Assembly: GCF_026988655.1 (NCBI RefSeq)
Contig: NZ_JALSKT010000010.1
Coordinates: 1-64,000 of the forward strand
Direction: 5' to 3'
Length of the DNA: 64,000 nt
Origin: Sulfurimonas sp.
Lineage (GTDB): Bacteria > Campylobacterota > Campylobacteria > Campylobacterales > Sulfurimonadaceae
The position numbers and the translations under genes were made by a program. Of this stretch, positions 35,472 through 45,278 are shown piece by piece. The notes under the pieces were generated by a model that saw nothing but the letters and a program-made list of their open reading frames with translations, did no database searches and was not told the origin of the DNA. Positions within the stretch are counted from its first letter, which is position 1. Each line of letters starts with the position of its first letter.

Positions 35472-36734
35472 TTAGATTATCCTAATCATAGCAGGTCTTC
35501 CATTTACAAAGTTAAGAGACTCTATCTCGTTTATCATATTTTTGAGATTTTTTTCTCTTGCACAATGGGTAGAAATCAGTAAATTTGCGCTCTCTTTTTC
35601 ACTCGGACGTTGTAGCATTGTCTCAATGGAAATATGATGATTTTCAAATATTTTTGCAAGATTAGCCAAAACTCCAGCTCTATCATTTACATTAATTCGA
35701 AGGTAGTATTTTGACTCTATATCATCATTAGATTTTAATGTCAGTTGGTTCCCTTCCATAGGTTTGTTAAACCCAAGCATTGGTGTAGATTTACCACTTC
35801 TTGCAATATCAATGATATTTGCTACAACAGCAGAAGCCGTTGCATCACCACCAGCACCCGGACCATAATAGAGTGTTTCACCTACTTTGTCACCGACCAC
35901 AGAGATACCATTCATAACACCGTCAATCTTTGCTATCATCTCTTCTTTTTTAATTAAACATGCATGAACACGAAGTTCCACTTCATTTGCATCTTTTTTT
36001 GCAATTCCCAGTAATTTGATAGCATAACCAAACTCTTTAGCAAATGCGATATCTTCTTGTGTAACATTTTCAATACCTTCGATAAGAATATCTTCAGGTT
36101 TTGCATTAATACCATAAGCAATAGAAGCTAAGATGAGAAGTTTATGTGCCGCATCATAACCACCAACATCAAAAGTTGGATCTGCTTCTGCGTAGCCAAG
36201 CTCTTGAGACTCTTTAAGTATAGCATCATAAGCTACACCCTCGTCTGTCATTTTGCTCATCATATAGTTACAAGTACCATTCATTATTCCCATGATGGAT
36301 TCTATGTGATTTGCAGAGAGTCCATCACGCAATGCTGTAATGATAGGAATACCCCCAGCAACACTTGCTTCAAACTCAAAGGGAATATCACCCGCTAATT
36401 CTTGAAGCTCATATCTATGATACGCTAGTAGTGCTTTGTTTGCAGTAACAACTGCTTTACCAGCTGCAAGTGCACGTTTTACAACTTCAAATGCTTCATC
36501 AACCCCACCCATAAGTTCTACTACAATGTCTATTGTCTCATCTTGTAAAATATCATCAATATTATCTGTTAGTTTGATGTCTAAACCACGCTCTTTTGAA
36601 AGGTTCTTCACTACTCCACTTTTGACAACTATCTTATTACCAGCACGCGCAGAAATCACATCTGCATTATCTTTTAAAATATTGGCAACACTTGTTCCAA
36701 CAGTTCCAACACCTATAATTCCAACTTTAATCAT
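35472..36734 (-). CDS. hom: Homoserine dehydrogenase with ACT domain
   Basis: A 420-residue enzyme reducing aspartate semialdehyde to homoserine for threonine and methionine synthesis. It has a Rossmann start VGIIGVGTVGTSV, substrate motif GIMNGTCNYMMSKM and YGPGAGGDATASAVV, then a C-terminal ACT domain (RINVNDRAGVLANLAKIF) that usually mediates threonine inhibition. Its start codon shares a base with the aminotransferase stop. Confidence 0.96.
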   Translation of the reverse strand: MIKVGIIGVGTVGTSVANILKDNADVISARAGNKIVVKSGVVKNLSKERGLDIKLTDNIDDILQDETIDIVVELMGGVDEAFEVVKRALAAGKAVVTANKALLAYHRYELQELAGDIPFEFEASVAGGIPIITALRDGLSANHIESIMGIMNGTCNYMMSKMTDEGVAYDAILKESQELGYAEADPTFDVGGYDAAHKLLILASIAYGINAKPEDILIEGIENVTQEDIAFAKEFGYAIKLLGIAKKDANEVELRVHACLIKKEEMIAKIDGVMNGISVVGDKVGETLYYGPGAGGDATASAVVANIIDIARSGKSTPMLGFNKPMEGNQLTLKSNDDIESKYYLRINVNDRAGVLANLAKIFENHHISIETMLQRPSEKESANLLISTHCAREKNLKNMINEIESLNFVNGRPAMIRII

Positions 36735-37960
36735 TATTTATTTTCCTTACCACAATCGAACTGCTTCAAAAATTCTTTAACATTTCTTGCTGCTTGGCGA
36801 ATTCGGTTATCATTTTCTATAAGTGCTATACGCACATAACCTTCTCCATATTCACCAAAACCAATTCCCGGAGCAACAGCAACACCTGCTTCAGTTAAAA
36901 GTCTTTTTGAAAATTCCAATGAACCTAAATGTGCAGCACACTCTGGGATTTTAGCCCAAGAAAACATACTCGCCTGATTTTTATTGATATGCCAACCAGC
37001 ACGGCCAAATGCTTCAATGAGTACTTCCTGACGATGATTATACTTATCTGTAATCTCTTGTACACAGGTTTGATCCCCATTTAGTGCAACAGTCGCAGCA
37101 ACTTGAATAGGAGTAAACATCCCATAATCAAGCCATGATTTAATCTTTTGTAATGCCCCTATAAGTTTAGGATTACCTACAAAAAAGCCAACACGCCATC
37201 CAGCCATATTGTAGCTTTTTGAAAGTGTAAATGATTCTACTGCAACATCCTTAGCGCCTTTGACTTGCATAATCGAAGGAGTTTTGTAACCATCAAATGT
37301 TATATCACCATAGGCTATATCTGAGATTATGTAAAATCGCTTCTCTTTTGCCATAGCAACTAGACGCTCATAAAACTCTGGTGTTACTGTTGCTGTCGTT
37401 GGATTATGTGGAAAGTTTACCAGTACATATTTTGGTTTTGGAGAGCTCTCTTTGAAAACTTTTTCTAGACTTTCAAAAAATTTATCTTCATCAAGATTAT
37501 AATGCTCATCAAACTCTAAGCCAAATTTTATAACATTTCCACCAGCAAGTATAAAAGAATACTCATGGATAGGATACGTAGGATCTGGAACTACAGCGAC
37601 ATCACCTGGATTTGTAATAGCATAGGTAAGATGCGCATAACCCTCTTTTGAGCCCATAGTTGCTACACATTCAGTCTCTGGGTCAAGCTTACAATCATAA
37701 CGACGCTCATACCAGTCAGCAATTGCTTTGAGTAGTTTAGGAATTCCTTTTGAAGAAGAGTATCCATGTGTTTTTGTTTTTTGGGCTGACTCAATGAGTT
37801 TATCTCTTATATGCTCAGGAGTAGGTCCATCAGGATTACCCATAGAAAAATCAATTACATCTTTACCTGCACGACGCTCAGCCATTTTAATGTCATTTAC
37901 TTCTGCAAATACATACTTAGGAAGTCTCTCAACTCTATTAAATTTAAACTCATCAAACAT
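36734..37960 (-). CDS. Class I aminotransferase (AlaC/LL-DAP type)
   Basis: A 408-residue PLP-dependent aminotransferase. VDFSMGNPDGPTP-like start (VIDFSMGNPDGPTPEHI), NFPHNPT, the cofactor segment SDIAYGDITF and the PLP lysine in SFTLSKSYNMAGWRVGF. It belongs to the group with AlaC (glutamate-pyruvate) and related aspartate transaminases and directly precedes hom in the operon. The exact amino donor is uncertain. Confidence 0.88.
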   Translation of the reverse strand: MFDEFKFNRVERLPKYVFAEVNDIKMAERRAGKDVIDFSMGNPDGPTPEHIRDKLIESAQKTKTHGYSSSKGIPKLLKAIADWYERRYDCKLDPETECVATMGSKEGYAHLTYAITNPGDVAVVPDPTYPIHEYSFILAGGNVIKFGLEFDEHYNLDEDKFFESLEKVFKESSPKPKYVLVNFPHNPTTATVTPEFYERLVAMAKEKRFYIISDIAYGDITFDGYKTPSIMQVKGAKDVAVESFTLSKSYNMAGWRVGFFVGNPKLIGALQKIKSWLDYGMFTPIQVAATVALNGDQTCVQEITDKYNHRQEVLIEAFGRAGWHINKNQASMFSWAKIPECAAHLGSLEFSKRLLTEAGVAVAPGIGFGEYGEGYVRIALIENDNRIRQAARNVKEFLKQFDCGKENK

Positions 37961-38030
37961 TTTTTGCCCTCTAAAATAATTAATGTTATTTTAGCAAAAA
38001 ATTATTAGAATAAGGTAACATCGAAGAAAG

Positions 38031-38891
38031 TTATCTACTTCCTAGGGGATGTAAGATTAGTCCATCTCGTACATTTTTAAGCGTATACAAATCTGATATT
38101 TTCATATACTTCGCATTTTTAGGTATCACAAGTGAAATTTTTTTATAGACTCTATCTCTTTTGAGTAACTTAACAAGATGAAGAGAAGCGTCATAATATG
38201 CAATATATGGATACCAATGATTTCGTCTTGAACTATTAATATTGAGTCCGCGAATCTCAGAAACATTAAACCAATGTGCATACAAAGAACGACGCAATTC
38301 TACTTTTTTTGCATTTTCAAGTTTTGGAAGGTTGAGATGTCCTTCATCCATATCTATAGTAAAAGTCCACTCTTTTGCATTGTTTCGTGTTACATCTACG
38401 ATTTCACAACCACTTTTGTTGAGTTCATTTTGTAAAATCAGTGGGTCAGTTAAATACTCTGAAACAAGCTTAATACTCCATGAAAACTCTGAAGCATCAA
38501 GATGAGATGCGCTCGTAACATATCTAAAATACCCTATACTTCGTAGTGTATCATCCATAATTCGCACAAAGAAGATAGGATAACCATTTGTTTTAAAATT
38601 CAATGTAAATTCTTGAGGTGATTTAAAAAAAAGTTTTAAGAGTCCATTATCTTTAAGTGTTTGTATAATTTTAACGGCATCAACTCTGTCTTTTATATAA
38701 TAAGCAGACTTTGGATCAAAAATAACACGAATGAAATCTTCATTATTTGTATAAGTTTTTTCATCTATAAAAGTTTTTATCTTTGCAATAACCGGATCGT
38801 CATATGATTCTACACCATCAAGCGTAAATTGATTTTCTAGTGCAGATAAAACTACGACTGATAACAAAAAGCTTACAAAGAGCTTTACCAT
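38031..38891 (-). CDS. Conserved secreted hypothetical protein
   Basis: A 286-residue protein with a signal peptide (FLLSVVVLSALE). The body is mixed alpha/beta with many Lys/Asp residues and no catalytic motif I can name. It overlaps the RodZ-like gene by 7 bp, in the position of a hypothetical gene conserved in the same Campylobacter cluster. A link to the cell envelope is inferred from the neighbour only. Confidence 0.7.
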   Translation of the reverse strand: MVKLFVSFLLSVVVLSALENQFTLDGVESYDDPVIAKIKTFIDEKTYTNNEDFIRVIFDPKSAYYIKDRVDAVKIIQTLKDNGLLKLFFKSPQEFTLNFKTNGYPIFFVRIMDDTLRSIGYFRYVTSASHLDASEFSWSIKLVSEYLTDPLILQNELNKSGCEIVDVTRNNAKEWTFTIDMDEGHLNLPKLENAKKVELRRSLYAHWFNVSEIRGLNINSSRRNHWYPYIAYYDASLHLVKLLKRDRVYKKISLVIPKNAKYMKISDLYTLKNVRDGLILHPLGSR

Positions 38892-39694
38892 CTACGGCCT
38901 CGGTTGAGTCTTTTAAATTCATCTGCACTAATCTCTTGGAGTTTTCCATCTTTATACCAAAGTCTCAAAGTATTTTTATTATTAAATTTGATTTTCTTTC
39001 CATTAAGATTTACATCAACATACCCGTGTCCAAACATCAATATCCACTCTTTTTTAGGGTCTAATTCAAAAGGAGTTTTAAAAGTTCTTTGGTACTTTTT
39101 ATTTGTTTCTACATCAACGTAACCAAGCCATACTTTTGAACGTGGCATCACTTCTAAAGAATATACAACTGCTTTTTCTTTTTTTATTGAAGGCGTTTTT
39201 TTCTCTACTTTTGTAAGGTTTACTTCTACGACATCAGCACTTGTAGCATTGACTTCTATTTTTGCAAGAAGTGGTTTTTTTATATTCTTAGCAGCTTTTT
39301 CTATTGTAGTATTATCTACTTTGAGTCTCTTCTCATTTGAGTTTTGTGCTACACCAAGCGTATAATACAAAGCAACTAAAAAGATAATTATAGCAATCAC
39401 TATATAAACAATGGTAAGATTTATAGACTTCTTAGGTGATCCAAAAACACCTGCATCAAATATTTCTTCTGCTAATGGTTCATCTTTAAAACACAAAAGC
39501 CCTTGCTCTTTTAACTCATCTAAATTTAGATTGTATTCTCTTTGCAAGATACCTATAAAACCTATAAACTGAACACGTGTAAAACCATCAAAATCTTCAT
39601 CTAAAATCGCTTGAATATGAACAATAGGAATATGTGTATCTTCTGATATTTTTTGCGCACCAATTTTTTTGAGTTTTTCTACTGTCTCACTCAT
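38885..39694 (-). CDS. RodZ-like membrane protein with helix-turn-helix
   Basis: A 269-residue protein. The N-terminus (about 1-70) is HTH-like (EKLKKIGAQKISEDTHIPIVHIQAILDEDF), followed by one membrane span near 92-115 and a periplasmic beta-rich domain ending in KIKFNNKNTLRLWYKDGKLQEIS. This order matches RodZ, which links MreB to the envelope in rod-shape control. The HTH is short, so this is a family-level call. It overlaps the TrmH-type gene by 8 bp. Confidence 0.65.
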   Translation of the reverse strand: MSETVEKLKKIGAQKISEDTHIPIVHIQAILDEDFDGFTRVQFIGFIGILQREYNLNLDELKEQGLLCFKDEPLAEEIFDAGVFGSPKKSINLTIVYIVIAIIIFLVALYYTLGVAQNSNEKRLKVDNTTIEKAAKNIKKPLLAKIEVNATSADVVEVNLTKVEKKTPSIKKEKAVVYSLEVMPRSKVWLGYVDVETNKKYQRTFKTPFELDPKKEWILMFGHGYVDVNLNGKKIKFNNKNTLRLWYKDGKLQEISADEFKRLNRGRRW

Positions 39695-40370
39695 ATCGCA
39701 TCCTATCCATTAAAATAGCTCCGGCAACACTGACATTTAAAGAGTCAAAATCATGCGCCATTTTTATGCTTACAATCTTGTCGAGCTTAGAACTAACCCG
39801 AGAAGTGAGTCCTTCACCTTCATTGCCTAGAACCAAGACTCTTTTTTTCGCAATGTTTACTTCTCGTATATCTGTACCACCCATATCAGCACCATAACTT
39901 ATAAAACCTGACATTTTAAAATCATTCAGTAAGTTATGAATATTTTGCTCTACAGCTAAAGGCATATCAAACAAAGCTCCTGTACTTGTTCTAAGGACAG
40001 GTTCAATATTTAAATGCTTAATCCCGCTAACGATGATAGCCTCAACACCTAAAGCATACGCACTTCGAACTATCGCACCAATATTGCCTACATCCGTTAA
40101 ACCGGCTAAAACAAGAACAAAATCTTTATCAAAAAAAGTCTTATAATCATGAAGTTTATAATCTTCAACCTCAGCTAAAAAACCTTGATGATTAGAATTT
40201 TTACTCATCTTTACAGCAGCTTCATTTGGAATACGTTTGATTTCAAAGCCCATTTTCATAAGACGAGAATACTCTTTTTTGTCGAGTTCTTTTGCAAGAT
40301 AAAGTGTCTTTATTTTTTGCGGATAGTGGTTGATAAGATAGTAGATTGGTTGTTTTGCATAAATTAACAT
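39687..40370 (-). CDS. TrmH/SpoU-family rRNA/tRNA 2-prime-O-methyltransferase
   Basis: A 227-residue SPOUT methyltransferase. It has a short N-terminal substrate domain then the knotted SAM domain: LVLAGLTDVGNIGAIVRSAYALG (motif 1), VLVLGNEGEGLTSRV (motif 2) and IKMAHDFDSLNVSVAGAILMDRM (motif 3). It resembles RlmB, but the target nucleotide is not determined. Confidence 0.9.
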   Translation of the reverse strand: MLIYAKQPIYYLINHYPQKIKTLYLAKELDKKEYSRLMKMGFEIKRIPNEAAVKMSKNSNHQGFLAEVEDYKLHDYKTFFDKDFVLVLAGLTDVGNIGAIVRSAYALGVEAIIVSGIKHLNIEPVLRTSTGALFDMPLAVEQNIHNLLNDFKMSGFISYGADMGGTDIREVNIAKKRVLVLGNEGEGLTSRVSSKLDKIVSIKMAHDFDSLNVSVAGAILMDRMRYE

Positions 40371-40436
40371 AAGTGTATTTTATCTAAAAAAGGTGTCTAG
40401 TAGCTTATTTTTACAAAAATTATATATAAATTCATA

Positions 40437-41246
40437 CTAAAGGAGTCGTTGATATATCTCTTTGACATTTTCACCTGTAATTTTGGCGATAAGTTTGGCT
40501 TGTACTTTTTTAGGTAAATCAAGTGCTAATATATCATTTTCACTTACAGCAGAACTATTTTGAGCAGCACTTGCTTTAATCACGACAACCCACTCACCCC
40601 GAAAATTTCCATCCAAAGTTTTAAGTATTTCACTAGCAGTACCACGCAAATATCTCTGATATTTCTTTGTAAGCTCTTTGCATAAAAATATCTCCCGCTG
40701 AGGAGCTTCTTTATCTAGCTCTAAAAGAAGTTTTTCCAAACGATGTGGAGACTCATACAACACTGTAGTATATCCATTATGCAATGCTTGGTGTAGTCCT
40801 TCACTTCGACTTGCACCTTTATGATCTAAAAATCCAAAAAAGAGCATCTTTGTTTCACAAAATCCACTTGCTACAAACGCAGTAAGTACTGCGTTTGCAC
40901 CAGGTAGCACATCATATTTAAGTCCATTTTCAAGACAATAAGAAACTAAAACTTGTCCAGGATCACTCACACCCGGCATGCCTGCATCACTAGCATAAAC
41001 AACATTTTGTTCAAAAAAAGAGGGTTCTAGTTTTTCAACAAAAGCTGACTCGTTATGAGAATGCAGTGAAATAAATTCTTGATCTTCTTTAAACGCAGTG
41101 TTATAACGTTCTTTCAAAATGTGGATGAGTTTTTTTGTGACGCGAGTATCTTCGCAAAGTAGAATGTCGGCACCACTCAAAGCTTCAATAGCTCTAAGTG
41201 AGATGTCGCCAATATTTCCAATCGGAGTTGGAACTAAAGTTAGCAA
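40437..41246 (-). CDS. rsmI: 16S rRNA C1402 2-prime-O-methyltransferase RsmI
   Basis: A 269-residue tetrapyrrole-methylase-fold enzyme that methylates C1402 of 16S rRNA. Characteristic motifs are LVPTPIGNIGDISLRA, CEDTR, SDAGMPGVSDPG and YESPHRL. It follows rpmE with a nine-base gap. The segment GANAVLTAF contains two AAACGCAG repeats as an inverted pair, and a third copy lies 200 bp upstream in the gene. Confidence 0.95.
   Translation of the reverse strand: MLTLVPTPIGNIGDISLRAIEALSGADILLCEDTRVTKKLIHILKERYNTAFKEDQEFISLHSHNESAFVEKLEPSFFEQNVVYASDAGMPGVSDPGQVLVSYCLENGLKYDVLPGANAVLTAFVASGFCETKMLFFGFLDHKGASRSEGLHQALHNGYTTVLYESPHRLEKLLLELDKEAPQREIFLCKELTKKYQRYLRGTASEILKTLDGNFRGEWVVVIKASAAQNSSAVSENDILALDLPKKVQAKLIAKITGENVKEIYQRLL
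40875..40896. repeat. Inverted pair of AAACGCAG repeats in rsmI
   Basis: AAACGCAG at 40875-40882 and CTGCGTTT at 40889-40896 face each other across TAAGTA. They form an interrupted palindrome of 22 bp that extends by the flanking T and A. On the coding strand it encodes NAVLTAF. Confidence 0.9.
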
Positions 41247-41255
41247 GTTAAAAAA

Positions 41256-41456
41256 TTATTTTTTATTGTAACGTGCGTTAAATTTCTCGATACGTCCAGC
41301 AGTATCAACCATACGCTCAGAACCTGTGAAGAATGGGTGACATTCATTACAAATATCTATTTTCATTTCTGGTTTTTGGCTTTTTGTTACAAAACTATTT
41401 CCACATGCACATGTTACAGTACAATCAACTAACTCTGGGTGAATACCTTTTTTCAT
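41256..41456 (-). CDS. rpmE: 50S ribosomal protein L31
   Basis: A 66-residue protein from the ATG at 41456 ([19 protein letters not shown]). The track start at 41474 adds six residues, whereas AAGG lies seven bases before the shorter start. Cys residues in CTVTCACG and CNEC mark the zinc-binding C+ form of L31. Confidence 0.96.
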   Translation of the reverse strand: MKKGIHPELVDCTVTCACGNSFVTKSQKPEMKIDICNECHPFFTGSERMVDTAGRIEKFNARYNKK

Positions 41457-41577
41457 CTTTTTACCTTTTGACACTCGTCGAAGTACGAATATCTATATAT
41501 TTTTTAATTCCGTATGGGGGCAGAATTTTGTAAAGCGAATTATAACCAAATTTTTCTTAAATTGCGCCAAATATACA

Positions 41578-42249
41578 TTACAAAAGTATTTTTGAAGCCA
41601 CTGCTAGTGCTGCACTTTCTGAACGCAGTACCATAGGAGTATTGAGACGAAAGACCTCTTGATTTGCTAAAAATTCTTTCTCTTTTGGAGAAAATCCACC
41701 TTCACAACCAATCAGCACAGTTGTAAAATCACTCTCACACGCTAAAATTTTTGGAGTAAAATCAAATACTTTTGTATCTGGAAAGTTTTCAATAAAAGTT
41801 TCGATGTTTTTATAGGTATCAAACTCCATCATCTGCGTTCTTCCACACTGCTGATTGGATGCTTGTAAAATCCGCTCATAGCGTTTAAAATCTGGTTTAA
41901 AATTCTTTTGGCTTCTGTCGCAATAGACAAATGATATTTTCTCAACACCAATTTCATTTAAACTTGCCAAAACCTTTTCAACTGATTTGTTATCAATAAC
42001 ACACCAGCCAATGTGCAGACTTTTCATTGCTTTTATTTCTAAAATTTCTGATGATACACGTTCAAAAAATGCACCTCGAGCTTCTATCTCTTGCAATCTG
42101 TAAATGTGAAGTCGCTCTATCTCATGTGGATTACGAAAGCCAAGGGTATCACCTACTCCGTGACGGCGTACTTTGATAAGGTATTTAAAATCCTCTCCCT
42201 TAATGCGAAAAGACTCTTTTCCTGCATCTTCATTCAAAAGATAAATCAT
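41578..42249 (-). CDS. rsmE: 16S rRNA m3U1498 methyltransferase RsmE
   Basis: A 223-residue SPOUT enzyme. The N-terminal PUA-like domain (HYLIKVRRHGVGDTL-like, here FKYLIKVRRHGVGD) precedes a knotted domain with LIGCEGGFSPKE and LRSESAALAVASKILL. It acts on U1498 of 16S rRNA. It ends 121 bp before rpmE and starts two bases after the upstream membrane-protein gene. Confidence 0.93.
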   Translation of the reverse strand: MIYLLNEDAGKESFRIKGEDFKYLIKVRRHGVGDTLGFRNPHEIERLHIYRLQEIEARGAFFERVSSEILEIKAMKSLHIGWCVIDNKSVEKVLASLNEIGVEKISFVYCDRSQKNFKPDFKRYERILQASNQQCGRTQMMEFDTYKNIETFIENFPDTKVFDFTPKILACESDFTTVLIGCEGGFSPKEKEFLANQEVFRLNTPMVLRSESAALAVASKILL

Positions 42250-42250
42250 A

Positions 42251-42664
42251 CTAAATAAACCACATCCATAAAGAGATAAGCACTACAAGTATAAATTCAA
42301 TCTGTAAAATTGTTCTTGCAAAAGGCTTATAGACATTAAAAGCATGCTCTTTTGTAGTACTTAAATACTTTAAACCTTTTGCACGTTTGGCTTCAAGCAC
42401 TATGAGAACAATAGCCAAAATTATCATAATGATATTTTCAACACTAAAAGAGAGATGTTTCGCTGCCATCATGACAATGCCCGTAAAAAGCAGTGTTCCA
42501 AGTATCGTTATCATCAAAGGCATAAGATACAAAGCATTCATACGCTTATATTTTTCAAGATCTTTTGAGGAGATAAGTATAAAAAGATTTAAAAAAATCA
42601 CCACTAAAAAACCGACTGCACTCCAACTGTGTAGGGATAAACCCATAGTATACATTTCATTCAT
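42251..42664 (-). CDS. Small integral membrane hypothetical protein
   Basis: About 137 residues from the ATG at 42664; the track uses a GTG at 42691. It has four predicted spans, a Met-rich first half and a short positively charged loop (KRAKGLKY). No family recognised with confidence. It is probably co-transcribed with rsmE. A TATAAT-like minus-strand hexamer lies 10-20 bases upstream of the ATG, which favours the shorter start. Confidence 0.6.
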   Translation of the reverse strand: MNEMYTMGLSLHSWSAVGFLVVIFLNLFILISSKDLEKYKRMNALYLMPLMITILGTLLFTGIVMMAAKHLSFSVENIIMIILAIVLIVLEAKRAKGLKYLSTTKEHAFNVYKPFARTILQIEFILVVLISLWMWFI

Positions 42665-42724
42665 AACGAAATTATAGTAAAATATGCCCACTAAACAAAG
42701 TACGCAATAAAAGGATGCCTTATT

Positions 42725-43939
42725 ATGACTGTTTCAATTGAAAAAGCTTTAGAACTTATCTACACCAATACAAAACCTAAATCCATAAAAATCATTCCTA
42801 TTGAAGAGGCTTTAGGCTTCATTTTAGCCGAAGATATTATTGCTACACATAACCTTCCTCCCTTTGACAACTCCGCTATGGATGGCTATGCTGTAAAAGT
42901 TGAAGATTCAAATAAATGCGTAGAAGTAGGCTGCACAATTTTTGCTGGGGATGACTTTAGAGGTGAACTCAAACACGGTCAAGCGATTAAGATCATGACA
43001 GGGGCGAGGATTCCACTTGGAACACAGTGTATTGTTCCCATAGAAGAGACTCAAGTATGCCAAAGCGGTGTCAAACTTCCAGATAACCTTACAATGTCTA
43101 AGCATATTAGACTAAGCGGTGAAGATATCAAAAAGCAAACGCAGCTACTGTGTCATGGAGATAAAATTGATGCACATCAGATCACGCTTTTAGCATCTCA
43201 AGGTATTTCTCATATAAAAGTATATAAAAAGCCAAGAGTTGCGCTCTTTGCCTCTGGAAATGAGCTAAAAATGCATTTTGAAAATGTAGAAGAGTATCAA
43301 CTCTACAATACAAACACACCAACACTACTCTCACGCGCAAAAGAGCTTGGTTGCGAAGTAGAGTTCATAGGTACTGCAGCAGATACACTTGAGGATATTC
43401 ATACTCATATAAAAAGTGCACTTGAGTGTGATTTTATCATTACATCTGGAGGGGTAAGCGTTGGGGATGCAGACTTTACTAAAGAAGCATTTACTGCGTT
43501 TGGCTATGAAATACTTTTTGATAAAGTAGAAATAAAACCCGGTAAACCAACAACTTTTGGAAAAACAGGCGATAAAATCATCTTAAACCTTCCAGGAAAT
43601 CCAATGGCGGCTGCTTTAAACTTTGAACTCTTTGGACAAAGTATCATCTATGCTATGAGTGGTGTCAAAAAGAAATTTATCAATACTATAGATGCAAAAA
43701 TGAAAGATGACTATAAACTTAGAGCAGGAAGAAGAAGCTTAATACCAGGATATTTTGATGGAGAGTATTTTTCTGTATGTGAAGAGTTTGCACCGGGAAT
43801 GGTCTCACCACTTGCTTATGCAAATGCTTTTATCATGGTAAGTGAGGAGTGTTCCCAAATAAAAAAAGATGCAATTGTAAAAATCATCAGTACAAAATTT
43901 AGTTTTACAACAGAGAAGATCAAAAGCCTAGTTAGTTAG
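42725..43939 (+). CDS. moeA: Molybdopterin molybdenumtransferase MoeA
   Basis: A 404-residue enzyme inserting molybdate into adenylylated molybdopterin. Motifs are LPPFDNSAMDGYAV, IMTGARIP, SGGVSVGD and NLPGNPMAA, all typical of MoeA. It supports molybdoenzymes such as the formate dehydrogenase-like protein at 32.6-34.6 kb. Its end overlaps the convergent queD gene by 4 bp. Confidence 0.95.
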   Translation: MTVSIEKALELIYTNTKPKSIKIIPIEEALGFILAEDIIATHNLPPFDNSAMDGYAVKVEDSNKCVEVGCTIFAGDDFRGELKHGQAIKIMTGARIPLGTQCIVPIEETQVCQSGVKLPDNLTMSKHIRLSGEDIKKQTQLLCHGDKIDAHQITLLASQGISHIKVYKKPRVALFASGNELKMHFENVEEYQLYNTNTPTLLSRAKELGCEVEFIGTAADTLEDIHTHIKSALECDFIITSGGVSVGDADFTKEAFTAFGYEILFDKVEIKPGKPTTFGKTGDKIILNLPGNPMAAALNFELFGQSIIYAMSGVKKKFINTIDAKMKDDYKLRAGRRSLIPGYFDGEYFSVCEEFAPGMVSPLAYANAFIMVSEECSQIKKDAIVKIISTKFSFTTEKIKSLVS

Positions 43940-44517
43940 ACTGACTCAGGGTTTATAAACTTCTCTTCTCTTTTTATCTTCTCAAAAAGTTCGCTATCTT
44001 TAAAATCATTCAGCACTTGCTGTGAGAAGATAATCTCTTCAAGTTTTATTTTTCCCATATTTTCAGAATAAGCATCTTCATTAAAGCATTGTGCATAACC
44101 AGTCTCTGTCTCATGCACTATCACACTATGAAGTTTTACCTCTTTTTCGCCATTGATTTTAGAGGTAAGCTGTAACAGTTTATCTATCATTACAAATATG
44201 ACACGAGAAAATTGTTCAGCTGAGGGAGAAACAGGAAGCAAAACCCAGCGTGCAGAATGTTTTTTCATATCTTCTACAAACGCAGTATCATCATCTCGCC
44301 ACAAAGCAATAGCATGATCAAAACTCTCAATCAAATCTTTCATATTCTGCTTCATCAAACCAAAGTCATACACCATCTGACCATTATCTAAAAAATTTGA
44401 CTCAAAAAGAAGTTCAATTTTGTAAGAGTGTCCATGGATAGAACTTCTACACTTAATAGTAGAACACCCTCTCACAATATGTGCATTTTCAAATTTAAAC
44501 AGTTTTCTTATTATCAT
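43936..44517 (-). CDS. queD: 6-carboxy-tetrahydropterin synthase QueD
   Basis: A 193-residue member of the 6-pyruvoyl-tetrahydropterin synthase family. Zinc ligands appear as FENAH near the start and SSIHGHSYKIE, with a catalytic Cys in VRGCSTIKCRSSIHGH. It converts dihydroneopterin triphosphate to the queuosine precursor. It starts two bases after queE. It is longer than the 120-residue minimal enzyme because of inserted helices, as I recall for campylobacterial homologues. Confidence 0.88.
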   Translation of the reverse strand: MIIRKLFKFENAHIVRGCSTIKCRSSIHGHSYKIELLFESNFLDNGQMVYDFGLMKQNMKDLIESFDHAIALWRDDDTAFVEDMKKHSARWVLLPVSPSAEQFSRVIFVMIDKLLQLTSKINGEKEVKLHSVIVHETETGYAQCFNEDAYSENMGKIKLEEIIFSQQVLNDFKDSELFEKIKREEKFINPESV

Positions 44518-44519
44518 AC

Positions 44520-45278
44520 TTACACCCCTTTATTTGCATCCCAAATTCGTATATGCAGTCTATCACTAAAGTTATATCCCTTTGCTTTACAAAACTCAAT
44601 AAGCGGTTCTGTATTTTCTTCAAGTTCTTCTTTATTTCCAGCAACCGGCATACAATAAACTTTCGTTTGAGGAGAATGTATACAAATGCTTTGTATCTCA
44701 TCTTCAAGCGCAATATTGATGGATTCTTTGTCAATAGAGAACTTAAAAAACGCATCCTTTGCATTAGATGCGATATTATAAATCACATCTCCTCTGATAC
44801 GCTTAGACTCTGGTTCATTTGAATTTGAAAGCTTTACTGAAAGTGCAAAAATACACTCCTTATAAACAGGATACTTTTCAAAATCAACGGATAGAGAGCC
44901 ATTAGTCTCAAAAGTTATCTGATGTCCATTTGCAACAAGCATTTCTAAAAACATAACAAATACTTCATCATTTGCATAAATAAGTGGTTCACCACCAGTA
45001 AGTACAATATCTACAGCTTCAGGTAAATCATATAAAGACAAGACATTCAACAACTCTTGCGCTTTATTTATAGGAATCCAATTTTGCAAGAAATGCTCTT
45101 TATTTACTGCATAGACTGTATCACAGCCTAAAACTTCATCTCCATTGGGAGCACGTTCACTGCAAGCAAAACCCTCACATTTCATATTGCATCCACCAAA
45201 ACGAAAAAAGAAAGAAGGTGTACCTACATACTTTCCTTCCCCTTGTATAGAGTAAAAGTGTTCAACGAGGTAAATCAT
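44520..45278 (-). CDS. queE: 7-carboxy-7-deazaguanine synthase QueE
   Basis: A 252-residue radical SAM enzyme of queuosine synthesis. [31 protein letters not shown] holds the substrate loop and an expanded Cys cluster motif. GGEP is present in [13 protein letters not shown]. It overlaps moaA by 4 bp and is followed by queD. This is the long-insert form between the cluster Cys residues ([14 protein letters not shown]). Confidence 0.9.
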   Translation of the reverse strand: MIYLVEHFYSIQGEGKYVGTPSFFFRFGGCNMKCEGFACSERAPNGDEVLGCDTVYAVNKEHFLQNWIPINKAQELLNVLSLYDLPEAVDIVLTGGEPLIYANDEVFVMFLEMLVANGHQITFETNGSLSVDFEKYPVYKECIFALSVKLSNSNEPESKRIRGDVIYNIASNAKDAFFKFSIDKESINIALEDEIQSICIHSPQTKVYCMPVAGNKEELEENTEPLIEFCKAKGYNFSDRLHIRIWDANKGV

